DNA from: Geothrix oryzisoli
GTDB lineage: Bacteria; Acidobacteriota; Holophagae; Holophagales; Holophagaceae
Direction of reading: 5' to 3'
DNA: 64,000 nucleotides
Assembly (NCBI RefSeq): GCF_022808865.1
Contig: NZ_JAKZLB010000002.1
Coordinates: 386,019 to 450,018, forward strand
Position 1 is the first letter of the stretch; the number at the start of each line of letters is the position of its first letter. The position numbers and the translations under genes were made by a program. Shown here piece by piece: positions 16,584 through 25,100 of this stretch. The notes under the pieces are model-generated. The model saw only the letters and a program-made list of their open reading frames with translations. It did not search any database and had not been told where the DNA came from.

Positions 16584-19154
16584 TTACTCGGCCTGGGCGA
16601 AGACTTCCCGCGGTTTCCCGGCGCCCCGGTCCGGACCCACGATGCCTTCTTCCTCCATGCGGTCGATCAACCGGGCGGCGCGGCCGTAGCCCAGGTTCAG
16701 CTTGCGCTGGAGCAGGCTCGTGCTGGCCTTGCGCTCGCGGGTGACCACGGCCACGGCGCGCACGTAGATGTCGTCGCCGCCGCCCAGCTCGGCCTCGTCC
16801 AGGAGGGCCGTCTCCTCCTCCGTCTCCATGGCGCTGATGAGGGCCTGGTTGTAGTCGGGTCGGCCGCGCTCCCGCAGCCAGGTGACGAGGCGGAGCGTCT
16901 CATCCTCGGTGAGGAAGGGCGCGTGGATGCGCTTCGGATGGCTGGCGCCGTTGGGCAGGAAGAGCGCGTCGCCCGCGCCCAGCAGCTGCTCGCCGCCGCC
17001 GGAATCCAGGATGGTGCGGCTGTCGATCTTGGTGCGCACGCGGTAGCTGAGGCGGCTGGGCAGGTTGGCCTTGATGACGCCCGTGACCACGTCCACGCTG
17101 GGCCGCTGGGTGGCGAGGATGAGGTGGATGCCCACGGCGCGGGCCTTCTGGGCGATGCGCGCGATGCTGTCCTCCACTTCGCTGCGGGCCACCATCATGA
17201 GGTCCGCCAGCTCGTCGATGACCACCACCACGTGGGGCATGGGCTCCAGCACCGCGGGACGGTCCGGCCAGCGCGGGTTCGGTGTGCGCTCCGAGATGTC
17301 CAGCGAGCCGCCGGCGTCGGCGATCTTCGTGTTGAAGCCCTTCACGTCGCGCACGCTGAGCAGGGCCAGGCGGCGGTAGCGGTCCTCCATCTGGGCCACC
17401 ACCCACTTGAGCACGCGGCCCGCCTCCTTCATGTCCGTGACCACCGGCGCCCACAGGTGCGGGATGTCCTCGTAGACGCCCAGCTCCACCATCTTGGGAT
17501 CGACGAGGATGAGCTTCACCTCGTCGGGCTGGGCGCGCACGAGGCAGGAGCAGATCATGGCGTTGACGCCCACGCTCTTGCCGCTGCCGGTGCTGCCGCC
17601 GATGAGCAGGTGGGGCATCTTGTTGAGGTCGGCCACCACGGGCTTGCCGGCGATGTCCTTGCCGAGGGCCAGCTGGAGCAGGCCCGGCGCGTCGCGGAAG
17701 GCCGGACTGTCGATGACCTCGCGGAAGGTGATGATCTCGCGCCTGGGGTTGGGCACTTCGATGCCCACCAGGTTCTTGCCGGGGATGCGGTCCATGCGGA
17801 CGGCCTCGGCCTGGAGGGCCAGGGCCAGATCCTCCTCCATGCCCAGGATGCGGGACAGCGGGATGCCCGGATCGGGCTGGAACTCGAAGACCGTCACCAC
17901 GGGGCCCGGCTGCATGCCGGTGACGGCGCCCTTGATCTTGAATTCGGACAGTTTCTGTCCAATCACATCCTTGATCGTTTCCAGCGCGGCCAAATCGGCC
18001 TTGGCGTGCTGGCCTGGCGGATCGAAGAGGCGGCGGGGCGGCAGGGTCTCCCGCGCCGCGAGGCCCGGCTCCGGGTCGGGCGGCACGGGGGGCAGCGGGC
18101 GCGAGGGCGTGGGCTCGGTGAGCGGCAGGGGCGGCTGGACGATCTCCCGGCCGTAGCGGTCCTTCGCCACCTGGGGCTTGGCGACGGTGGGCCTCGGCTT
18201 GGGTGGCGCCGGAGCCTCGGCGAGCAGCTTGGCCCGGAAGGGGGCATCGGACGCCAGGGCCGGGGTCGGCGCGGAGGTGGACGGAAGCGGCTGGGCCTCG
18301 AGCAGGGTCTGGGCGGCGTCGAGGTTGATGGATTGGATGGGCGGCAGCAGGTCCTCGGCCCGGATGACCGGTCGTTTCTTCCGGACCTCCGCCGTTTCCA
18401 GCTCGGCCTTCAGGAGGGCCTCGCGCTGGGCCTCCAGGGCATCCTGGCGCTGGGCCAGGGCCGCCAGGGCCGCGCCGTCCGCCGCGTCGAGGTCCGGCTG
18501 ATTGGGGTTGCGGCCGCGGAGGAAGGGGCGCTTCACCATGCCGAGGAACCGCTGGATGCCCTTGGCCGGCATGGGCTTCATCCAGGGCCAGGCGGTCTCG
18601 CCCAGCCAGCGGTGGAGCAGCTTGCCGAGGGCCCGCGTGAGGGCCGGGGCCAGCACCAGGGCGCAGGTGAGCACCACCAGGGCCAGCAGCAGGGGCAGGC
18701 CCACGGGACCGAGGAAGCGGCGCTGCGTGGGCCAGAGGGCGCTGCCCAGCCAGCCGCCCCAGCGGAACTCCACGGTGCCTACGCCTTCCAGGCCCGTCCA
18801 GGTCCGGCTTCCGAAGGCGCCGAGGGCGGTCCACAGGGCCAGGGCCAGGAACAGCCAGGCCAGGCGGCCGGGCCAGCGATGGCCTTCCCCGGGCCAGGCC
18901 TCCCAGAGCAGGTAGGGCGGTATGACCCAGGCGCCCATGCCCATGAGGGTCTGCAGCAGGCCGGCCACGGCCGCGCCCACGATGCCGCAGAGGTTCTGCA
19001 CGCCGGCCCCGGCGGTGCCCTGCATGAACGGATGCGGATCCAGCGGATGGAAGCTGGCCAGGGAAAGCAGCAGCACCAGGGCCACGAAGCCCAGCACCGC
19101 CCTCAGCATCCAACGGCCGATCCCCTGCAACGCGCCTCCACGGTGTCTGGGCAT
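16584..19154 (-). CDS. ftsK: DNA translocase FtsK
   Basis: 856 residues. Pumps chromosome ends through the closing septum and activates dif recombination. N-terminal membrane part with four hydrophobic helices (to about 180), then a Pro/Ala linker (to about 400), then the RecA-like motor with Walker A GGSTGSGKS near 518 and Walker B VVVVIDELADLM near 644. The C-terminal gamma winged helix (TSLLQRKLNLGYGRAARLID) reads KOPS sites. ATG 19154 gives the longest form. A TACACT -10-like word lies 1 nt upstream of it (19156-19161), and a TTG at 19130 has GGAGG 4 nt upstream, so translation may start at 19130. Confidence 0.95.
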   Translation of the reverse strand: MPRHRGGALQGIGRWMLRAVLGFVALVLLLSLASFHPLDPHPFMQGTAGAGVQNLCGIVGAAVAGLLQTLMGMGAWVIPPYLLWEAWPGEGHRWPGRLAWLFLALALWTALGAFGSRTWTGLEGVGTVEFRWGGWLGSALWPTQRRFLGPVGLPLLLALVVLTCALVLAPALTRALGKLLHRWLGETAWPWMKPMPAKGIQRFLGMVKRPFLRGRNPNQPDLDAADGAALAALAQRQDALEAQREALLKAELETAEVRKKRPVIRAEDLLPPIQSINLDAAQTLLEAQPLPSTSAPTPALASDAPFRAKLLAEAPAPPKPRPTVAKPQVAKDRYGREIVQPPLPLTEPTPSRPLPPVPPDPEPGLAARETLPPRRLFDPPGQHAKADLAALETIKDVIGQKLSEFKIKGAVTGMQPGPVVTVFEFQPDPGIPLSRILGMEEDLALALQAEAVRMDRIPGKNLVGIEVPNPRREIITFREVIDSPAFRDAPGLLQLALGKDIAGKPVVADLNKMPHLLIGGSTGSGKSVGVNAMICSCLVRAQPDEVKLILVDPKMVELGVYEDIPHLWAPVVTDMKEAGRVLKWVVAQMEDRYRRLALLSVRDVKGFNTKIADAGGSLDISERTPNPRWPDRPAVLEPMPHVVVVIDELADLMMVARSEVEDSIARIAQKARAVGIHLILATQRPSVDVVTGVIKANLPSRLSYRVRTKIDSRTILDSGGGEQLLGAGDALFLPNGASHPKRIHAPFLTEDETLRLVTWLRERGRPDYNQALISAMETEEETALLDEAELGGGDDIYVRAVAVVTRERKASTSLLQRKLNLGYGRAARLIDRMEEEGIVGPDRGAGKPREVFAQAE

Positions 19155-19178
19155 CAGTGTAGCCCAGCGCCGGGATCG

Positions 19179-20603
19179 TCAGCGGCCCTGGGAGGCGGAG
19201 ACCGGGGGTTGCAGGAGCGCGAGGCGCCGCTGGGGGTCCCAGGCCGGCTTGCCCAGGTCGTGCAGGAAGGCGCCGACGGCCACGAAGGTCCAGCCCTCCC
19301 GGCTCGCCCGATCCATGAAGGCGCCCAGGCCGGCGGAGGGCCGGTCCTTTTCGAGCCGTTCCGAGCCCAGGTGCATGAGGACGATCAGGCCGTCGCCATC
19401 GCGGTCCAGCCGCTGCCGGAGCCGGCGGAGGATGGCATCGCCGCTGCGGTAGAGCCGCCGCTCCTTCGGCGTGGCCCAGTCCAGGGTGTCCGCCCCCTCG
19501 CTCCAGCCCACATGCCGGTAGCCCAGCTCCTCGGCCCAGCGGCGGATCTCGGCGGTGTGCTCCCCGTAGGGCGCCCGCCAGTAGGGATCCATGGGGCGGC
19601 CCAGGAGCCGCACCAGTGCCGCGTCGGCTTCCAGAAGCTCGCGCTGCACCCGCTCGCGGGTCCACTTGGGATCGCGCTTCATGCCCGGTGCGAAGTGCGG
19701 GTGGTTCATGGTGTGGTTGCCCAGCTCGTGGCCTTCGGCCGCCATGCGCTTCACCAGGGCCGGAAAGCGCTGGATGAAGGCGCCCGTGAGGAAGATGGTG
19801 GTGTGCACGCCCCGGGCCTTCAGGGTGTCGAGGATCTCGGTGGCGACCTCGGCCTTGGACCCGCCGTCGAAGCTGAGGAGCAGCCGCTTCTGCCCGCCGG
19901 GACCCCGGGTGAGGTTGAGGGCTTCGCCCATGCCGGGCCAGGCGAGGGCCTGGGGAAGGGCCGCGAGGCCTGGCTCCGTCTCAGGGGCGGGCGCGCTGGG
20001 GAGGATGGGGCTGCTGAACCGGCTGGAGGCCGCCGCCGGAGCGGGCGCCAGGGCCGGGGCCGGCGGCAGGGATGGGGGCCGGCGGTCGCCCAGGGGCCCC
20101 ACCGGGGCGCTCCGGAGCCGGACTTCACTGCGGACGCGGGGCTCGGGCCGGACCGGAGTTGCGGGATCCGCGGGCGCCGGGTGCGTCGGCACCGGAGCGG
20201 GCTGCCGGGCCACTTTGGGGGCGTGCCCCCCCTTGGGCGTGGGGGCCTTGGCGAGTTTCCGGCTGAACTGGAACCGCGCCAGCTCACGGCCTTCCACCGT
20301 GCGCAGCACCGCGATCTCCCCCTCGGGAGGACGGAAGAACTCCCAGCGCACGGGGCCGGGCTCGGCGTGCCGGGCCTCGCGCACCGAGCGGCCCTCGAGC
20401 ACCAGGCTCGTGGGCTCGGCAACCTCGCCCTCGATCACCGCCAGGCTGCCCACGGGGTGCCAGGTCCAGGCGGTCGCCGGGGCCGGAGCCTGCGCGGCCG
20501 GGGGTGCGGGCGGGGTGGTCTTGGAACAGCCTGCGAGGCCGAGGACGAGGCTGAGCGTCCCTCCGACGAGGGCCGCCAGCACCGTCGGCCGGGGATCCCT
20601 CAC
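19179..20603 (-). CDS. Lipoprotein polysaccharide deacetylase (NodB domain)
   Basis: 474 residues. Signal with lipobox LGLAGC, a Pro/Ala-rich and partly beta region to about 260, then a NodB carbohydrate-esterase-4 domain. Motif 1 is LLLSFDGGS (the usual second Asp of FDDG is Gly), motif 2 NHTMNHPHF gives the two zinc histidines, motif 3 RAPYGEH, and the C-terminal LIVLMHLGS supplies the last His. CE4 enzymes remove acetyl groups from peptidoglycan or exopolysaccharide in the envelope. The GTG start overlaps the queD-like stop (GTGA), so the two are coupled. Confidence 0.85.
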   Translation of the reverse strand: MRDPRPTVLAALVGGTLSLVLGLAGCSKTTPPAPPAAQAPAPATAWTWHPVGSLAVIEGEVAEPTSLVLEGRSVREARHAEPGPVRWEFFRPPEGEIAVLRTVEGRELARFQFSRKLAKAPTPKGGHAPKVARQPAPVPTHPAPADPATPVRPEPRVRSEVRLRSAPVGPLGDRRPPSLPPAPALAPAPAAASSRFSSPILPSAPAPETEPGLAALPQALAWPGMGEALNLTRGPGGQKRLLLSFDGGSKAEVATEILDTLKARGVHTTIFLTGAFIQRFPALVKRMAAEGHELGNHTMNHPHFAPGMKRDPKWTRERVQRELLEADAALVRLLGRPMDPYWRAPYGEHTAEIRRWAEELGYRHVGWSEGADTLDWATPKERRLYRSGDAILRRLRQRLDRDGDGLIVLMHLGSERLEKDRPSAGLGAFMDRASREGWTFVAVGAFLHDLGKPAWDPQRRLALLQPPVSASQGR

Positions 20604-20950
20604 CGGGCCTCTCCGGCACGGCAGAGCGCCCAGTAGTTGGCCTTCTCGCGGATCCGCACCCACCGGGGGTTCAGGGTCGCACCCTGCAGGTGGTGGAAGG
20701 CATGCTCGGCGAGCAGTTCCGCGGTGGGATTGCGCCCGGCCAGGGAGGCGAGGTCGTTCAGCAGGTGGTAGTCGACCAGTTCCACCCAGGTGTCCAGGGC
20801 CTTGGCGAAGGCGGTTTCATCTGCCTCTGATGCGAGTTCCACGGCGGCCTCGACTTCCCAGTTATGCCCATGGCGATCTTCCTGGAAGCCTGGAAGATCG
20901 TGGAAATGATCGGCCACGAAGGGCCTGCGGAGAGAGACGGTGAAAGTCAT
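20600..20950 (-). CDS. queD: 6-carboxytetrahydropterin synthase-like (QueD/PTPS family) protein
   Basis: 116 residues, normal family length. Zinc ligands His15, His27 and His29 are in FVADHFHDLP and RHGHNWEVE; the substrate-binding Glu is in REKANYWALC. The catalytic Cys normally found 3-5 residues before the HGH motif is absent (FQEDRHGH). The true reaction may therefore differ from QueD (dihydroneopterin triphosphate to carboxytetrahydropterin for queuosine). No queC or queE is near. A TATACT word 5 nt before the ATG suggests a leaderless mRNA. It heads the unit with the deacetylase. Confidence 0.75.
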   Translation of the reverse strand: MTFTVSLRRPFVADHFHDLPGFQEDRHGHNWEVEAAVELASEADETAFAKALDTWVELVDYHLLNDLASLAGRNPTAELLAEHAFHHLQGATLNPRWVRIREKANYWALCRAGEAR

Positions 20951-20986
20951 GGCTGAGTATAGCTATCGGCCATTCGGGAACGGGGA

Positions 20987-21664
20987 TTAGCTCTGGCTTC
21001 CAGGGGCCGGATCGAGCTCGCTGCGGAGCGCGTCGAGGTAGGCGGCCATGGTGCGCTGCCGGGCCTCGGCCCGGCGGCGCCCTGCGGCCGTGGTCATCCC
21101 GGTGGCCAGCTTGAGGAGCTTCCGCTCGAAGTGATCCAGGCTCCAGGCCTTGTCGTCCAGCTCCCGCCCCTCGGCCCAGGGGTCCTCCGGGTGCCACAGG
21201 CCCGCGCCGAAGCTGGCGCCCGTGGCGAAGACCCGGGCGATGCCGATGGCGCCCAGGGCCTCCAGGCGGTCGGCATCCTGGAGCACGGCGGCCTCCAGGC
21301 TGCCGGGGGCCTGCCCCCCACTCCAACTGTGGGTGGCCACGGCGGCGGCGACGGCTTCCGCCTTCGCCGCCAGACCCGGCGCCTCCCGGCACCAGAGGGG
21401 CACCAGCTCCGCGGCCAGGCGGGCCGTGAGGGGCGACTCGGGGTGGTTCTTGGGGCGGTAGACCAGGTCGTGGAGCAGGGCCGCGGCCACACAGACCTCG
21501 ACCTCAGCCCCCTCCTCGGCGGCCAGCTCCCGCGCCAGGCGGGCCACGCGCAGGATGTGGCCCAGGTCGTGGGCCGCGTCCCGGGGGAAAGGCTCGCTGG
21601 CCAGGTGGGCGCGGAGCTTGGCCAGCAGCGGGTGGAACCAGGGGAAGGGGAGATCCGGCAGCAT
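20987..21664 (-). CDS. HD-domain phosphohydrolase
   Basis: 225 residues, cytosolic. HD motif order is clear: AHDLGHILRVARLA (first His), AALLHDLVY (HD pair), a middle His in ATHSWSGG and Asp in LQDADRLEALGAIG. This matches the YedJ-like HD hydrolases, which act on nucleotides or phosphoesters; substrate is unknown. TAGCCTGG lies 6 nt before the ATG (21671-21676), so the message may be leaderless, though GGAGCC could also serve as a weak ribosome site. Confidence 0.84.
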   Translation of the reverse strand: MLPDLPFPWFHPLLAKLRAHLASEPFPRDAAHDLGHILRVARLARELAAEEGAEVEVCVAAALLHDLVYRPKNHPESPLTARLAAELVPLWCREAPGLAAKAEAVAAAVATHSWSGGQAPGSLEAAVLQDADRLEALGAIGIARVFATGASFGAGLWHPEDPWAEGRELDDKAWSLDHFERKLLKLATGMTTAAGRRRAEARQRTMAAYLDALRSELDPAPGSQS

Positions 21665-21697
21665 GGCTCCAGGCTACCGGTTGTGTCGGGGATCACG

Positions 21698-21735
21698 ATA
21701 TTTAATATTGAGACTCTATCTCTTTTGTCTAGACT
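21698..21735 (+). promoter_or_regulatory. bfd promoter with overlapping AT-rich dyad
   Basis: TTGAGA (21708-21713), 16 nt, then TAGACT (21730-21735), 17 nt before the bfd ATG. A palindrome ATATTTAATAT (21698-21708) touches the -35. The AT-rich dyad in a GC-rich genome upstream of iron-storage genes is a reasonable iron-regulator site, but it does not match a consensus Fur box. Confidence 0.5.
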
Positions 21736-21752
21736 GGAGATGGAGGTCGGGC

Positions 21753-22025
21753 ATGTTCCTCTGCGTCTGCAACGCCATCACCGAGGACCAGGTCACCTGG
21801 GCCGTGCGGGAGCGCGGTGCGGAGTCGGTGGCGGCGGTCTTCGAGACCCTGGCCGCCAAGCCGGACTGCGGCCGCTGCCTGGGCGCCATGGCGGAGGCCG
21901 TCCTCGCCATCCGGGCCGGGGAGCCCGTCCGGGTGGGCCCGGATCCGCTGGCCACCCCCTGGGGTTGCCGGGGCCGCTGCCGGCCCACCTGGGGGGAAGC
22001 GGCTGGAATCGCCAAGGCCAGCTGA
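21753..22025 (+). CDS. bfd: Bacterioferritin-associated ferredoxin
   Basis: 90 residues. Bfd proteins carry a [2Fe-2S] cluster and reduce the ferric core of bacterioferritin to release iron. The four ligands are visible in the BFD spacing: CVC at residues 4-6 and CGRC about 32 residues later. A 40-residue C-terminal extension with three more Cys/Trp-rich positions (WGCRGRCRPTW) is not part of the basic fold. GGAGG lies about 8 nt before the ATG. Bacterioferritin follows after 60 nt, giving a two-gene iron-storage unit. Confidence 0.88.
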   Translation: MFLCVCNAITEDQVTWAVRERGAESVAAVFETLAAKPDCGRCLGAMAEAVLAIRAGEPVRVGPDPLATPWGCRGRCRPTWGEAAGIAKAS

Positions 22026-22085
22026 AAGTCGTTGTGAAGAACCGGCAAAGATGGCTATGGTGATGGCCTTTCCCGAGGAGGCCCC

Positions 22086-22562
22086 ATGCAAGGCGACGCC
22101 ACCCTCATCCAGCACCTGAACCGGCTGCTCCGCAACGAGCTCACGGCCATCAACCAGTACTTCCTCCACGCCCGCATGTGCCGGAACTGGGGCCTGAAGG
22201 AGATGGGGGAGCACGAGTACCGGGAATCCATCGATGAGATGAAGCACGCGGACCGCCTGATCGAACGGATCCTCTTCCTGGAGGGTCTGCCCAGCATGCA
22301 GGACCTGCACAAGCTCCGCATCGGACAGAACCCCAAGGAGGTCCTCGAGGGCGACCTGGCCCTGGAGATGGACGCCATGAAGGACCTGCGGGAGACCATC
22401 GCCTACGCAGAGGGCATCCGGGACTATGTGAGCCGCGACCTCGCCCGGGAGATCCTGGCCAGCGAGGAGGAGCATGTGGACTGGCTGGAGACCCAGCTGG
22501 ACCTCATCGGCCAGATGGGGCTCCAGAACTTCGTCCAGCGGGCCGCCGGTGGGTTCTCCTGA
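22086..22562 (+). CDS. bfr: Bacterioferritin
   Basis: 158 residues, normal length. 24-mer shell that oxidises and stores iron and binds haem between subunits. Ferroxidase ligands are in [17 protein letters not shown] (Glu18), the [17 protein letters not shown] stretch (Glu51, His54), and [13 protein letters not shown] (Glu127, His130 region). Met52 in the haem-binding position is seen in DEMKHAD. It shares the bfd promoter and likely its iron control. Confidence 0.95.
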   Translation: MQGDATLIQHLNRLLRNELTAINQYFLHARMCRNWGLKEMGEHEYRESIDEMKHADRLIERILFLEGLPSMQDLHKLRIGQNPKEVLEGDLALEMDAMKDLRETIAYAEGIRDYVSRDLAREILASEEEHVDWLETQLDLIGQMGLQNFVQRAAGGFS

Positions 22563-22647
22563 CGCCAGTCCCACCGGGGGTTCCATCCGGGTGGCCGGTG
22601 GAGCGGCTCGAATCCGGCCATGTAAGATGGGCCTTCCTGGAGGACCC

Positions 22648-24399
22648 ATGCGGAGCCTGACCACGCTGCTGATGAGCCTGCTGTTGGCGACGGTCGCCTG
22701 GGCCCAGAGGGCGGATCCCACCTTCGATGCGGTGAGGAGCGTGAGCCTCGCCTTCCAGAATGGGGCCGTGGTGCTCACGGTGCCTGCGGGCGCCCACCTG
22801 AAGGCCTCGTTCATGGAGGTGGCGAAGAAGGGCGGGCCGGGCACCGTGAAGGTCGGGCCGCTGCCCGCCACGGATGCCAAGGACGAGATCGGCGACGGCA
22901 TCTGGCACGGCACCGTGCGCATCCCCCTGCGCGGCGAGGGCCTCAGCGGCACCGTGAAGCTCGAGGTCACCTACCAGCCCTGCACCGAGGGCGACGGGGG
23001 CGTCTGCTTTCCGCCGACCACGCGGATGCTGGAGGTGAAGGCGGCGGAGATTCCGGCCGCCGCACCCACGCCCACTGCTGCGGAGAAACCTGCGGCTTCC
23101 CCGGTGGGAAAAGCGGCAGAGCCTGAGGCCTCTGTGGCTTCATCTTCTCCCACGGTACAGGCGGCCCCGCCTGCGCCTGCTCCGACTCCGAAACAGGACG
23201 GTCTGATCTGGTCCCTGCTGCTGGTGTTCCTGGCGGGCATGGGGGCCTCGCTCACGCCCTGCGTCTACCCGATGATCCCCATCACCATGGCCATCGTGGG
23301 GGCCAAGGGCAGCGGCAAGGCCAAGGGCTTCGCGCTGTCGGCCATGCTGGTGCTCGGCATGGCAGTCACCTACACGACGCTAGGCGTGCTGGCGGCCCGC
23401 AGTGGTGCGGCCTTCGGCGCGTTCGCGCAGAAGCCGGCCTTCCTGATCCCGGTGTCCCTGCTCTTCGCGGCCTTCGCGCTGTCGCTGTTCGGAGCCTTCG
23501 AGATCGCCCTGCCCCAGAGCCTCGCGCTGAAGCTGCAGGGGGATGGCACCCGCAAGGGCTTCGGCGGCGCCTTCCTAATGGGCCTGGTGCTGGGGCCGCT
23601 TTCGGCTCCTTGTGTGGGTCCCGTGATCGGCGCCGTGCTGGTGGGCATCGCCCAGCGGGGGGATGTCTTCCTGGGCGGGCTCCAGCTCTTCGTCTTCGCC
23701 CTGGGCATGGGCGTGCTGTTCCTGGCGGTGGGGACCTTCTCGGCGGCGCTGCCCAAGAGCGGTGACTGGCTCACGCGGTTCAAGCAGGGCATGGGCCTGG
23801 TGGTGCTGGGCTTCGCAGCCTGGAACGTGCGGCTCGTGGTGCCCGAGTGGGCGAACTTCGCCATGTGGACGGTGGTGATGCTGGCGGGGGCGGCGGTCTT
23901 CGGTGCCTTCGAGGTGGCCGGCGGCCTGGTGGGCCAGCTCCGGAAGGGCGTCGCCCTGCTGATGCTGGCGCTGGCGCTGCTGCTGGGCGTGCGGACCGTG
24001 GAGACCTACCTGAAGGTGGACCTGCTGCCGAAGGGTGGCAGTGCCGCGGCGGCCCAGGAGGAGCATGCGGGCTGGATGGAACAGGATCTCGAAGGGGCGC
24101 TCGCCAAGGCCAAGGCCGGGCACAAGGTCGTGCTGGTGGACATCTACGCCGACTGGTGCGCCCAGTGCAAGGAGCTGGACGAGAAGACCTGGCCCGACGC
24201 CGCGCTGAAGCAGTGGATCGCCGCGAACGCCGTCCCCATCCGCATCGACACCGACGCCAAGCGCAAAGACCTGGCGACGAAGCTCCAGATCCGCAGCTAC
24301 CCGACGGTCCTCCTGCTGGACGCGGACGGCCGGGAGCTGCGCCGCATCCTGGGCTTCCAGAAGCCCGAGGCCATGAGGGCCTGGCTGGAAGGCAAGTGA
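22648..24399 (+). CDS. dsbD: Thiol:disulfide interchange protein DsbD
   Basis: 583 residues. Carries electrons from cytoplasmic thioredoxin to periplasmic reductases. Signal peptide to residue 19; alpha domain to about 140 with its Cys pair in YQPCTEGDGGVCFPP; an Ala/Pro linker; eight-helix beta domain with paired cysteines in SLTPCVYPMIPIT and SAPCVGPVIGA; and C-terminal thioredoxin domain with active site WCAQCKELDE. All six redox cysteines are intact. GGAGG lies 5 nt before the ATG. Two TlpA-like proteins nearby are plausible electron acceptors, together with cytochrome-c maturation elsewhere. Confidence 0.95.
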   Translation: MRSLTTLLMSLLLATVAWAQRADPTFDAVRSVSLAFQNGAVVLTVPAGAHLKASFMEVAKKGGPGTVKVGPLPATDAKDEIGDGIWHGTVRIPLRGEGLSGTVKLEVTYQPCTEGDGGVCFPPTTRMLEVKAAEIPAAAPTPTAAEKPAASPVGKAAEPEASVASSSPTVQAAPPAPAPTPKQDGLIWSLLLVFLAGMGASLTPCVYPMIPITMAIVGAKGSGKAKGFALSAMLVLGMAVTYTTLGVLAARSGAAFGAFAQKPAFLIPVSLLFAAFALSLFGAFEIALPQSLALKLQGDGTRKGFGGAFLMGLVLGPLSAPCVGPVIGAVLVGIAQRGDVFLGGLQLFVFALGMGVLFLAVGTFSAALPKSGDWLTRFKQGMGLVVLGFAAWNVRLVVPEWANFAMWTVVMLAGAAVFGAFEVAGGLVGQLRKGVALLMLALALLLGVRTVETYLKVDLLPKGGSAAAAQEEHAGWMEQDLEGALAKAKAGHKVVLVDIYADWCAQCKELDEKTWPDAALKQWIAANAVPIRIDTDAKRKDLATKLQIRSYPTVLLLDADGRELRRILGFQKPEAMRAWLEGK

Positions 24400-24412
24400 T
24401 GGGGGTCGGCGA

Positions 24413-25009
24413 CTAGAAGCGCCAAGCCGCGCCCGCGTTCACCCGGACGAGGCGGTGATCCAGCACCCGGGGAAGCAGGTTCCCCTCCAGGCGCAGGATC
24501 CAGGCCCTCCCCATCGCCACCTCGATCCCGAGACCCAGATGGCCCGTGAGTCCTGAGACCTTGGTCCCGTTCGTGTCGACGAGGAAGGCGTAGCCTCCGT
24601 CGGTGGTGGCCGTCCAGTAGGCCACCCCCGCCCGGGCGTAGGCGGACGCGGAGACCCCAAGGGGAAGCCAGGCCATCCCCGTGAGGCTGGTGGTGCAGAG
24701 ATCCCGGTCGCTGGGGACGCCCCCGGCATTCACCTTGAAGTCTCCGTAGAAGGTCTCGTCCAGTTCGAACCCCCAGGTCCTGCGCCAGCGCCCGCCGCCG
24801 TAGACCGTGAAGCCGGCTGTGGTGCGGGAAGCCGGCTCCCCGGCGACGGGGAAGGCGGGCCGGTAGTCCGCCCAGAGGAGGGAGAGCCCGGCGAACCCCT
24901 CCCAATCGGACGTCGGGGCCGGGGTCTGGGCGTGGAGCGGGGCCATCAGGGAGAGGAGAAGCCATCCGCACGACCAGCGAAGGATGGGCCTGGATGAGGG
25001 TACGGCCAT
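24413..25009 (-). CDS. Small outer-membrane beta-barrel protein
   Basis: 198 residues. Signal peptide ending LHAQT, then alternating strands rich in aromatic and Gly residues (GFAGLSLLWADYRPAF, AGFTVYGGGRWRRTWGFELD, SAYARAGVAYWTATTDGGY) and a C-terminal Phe (AGAAWRF), the standard signal for BAM-mediated insertion. The size suggests eight strands, OmpX/OmpW-like. The ATG has GGGAGG 4 nt upstream. It converges on dsbD with a 13-nt gap. Function unknown. Confidence 0.72.
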   Translation of the reverse strand: MAVPSSRPILRWSCGWLLLSLMAPLHAQTPAPTSDWEGFAGLSLLWADYRPAFPVAGEPASRTTAGFTVYGGGRWRRTWGFELDETFYGDFKVNAGGVPSDRDLCTTSLTGMAWLPLGVSASAYARAGVAYWTATTDGGYAFLVDTNGTKVSGLTGHLGLGIEVAMGRAWILRLEGNLLPRVLDHRLVRVNAGAAWRF

Positions 25010-25100
25010 GGAACCTCCCGGCTCTGGACCTCCAGATGCACGGAAAATAACCGATCGGTCGCTTTTGCGGAAGCCCCGGCCAGAGAGGTTCCGGAAGGAC

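Noticed and set aside
16497-20636. A very long plus-strand open frame (about 1,380 codons) across ftsK and the deacetylase
   Set aside because: It is the reverse strand of well-supported minus-strand genes. Its protein is low-complexity Gly/Ala/His/Asp-rich, as expected from antisense frames in GC-rich DNA.
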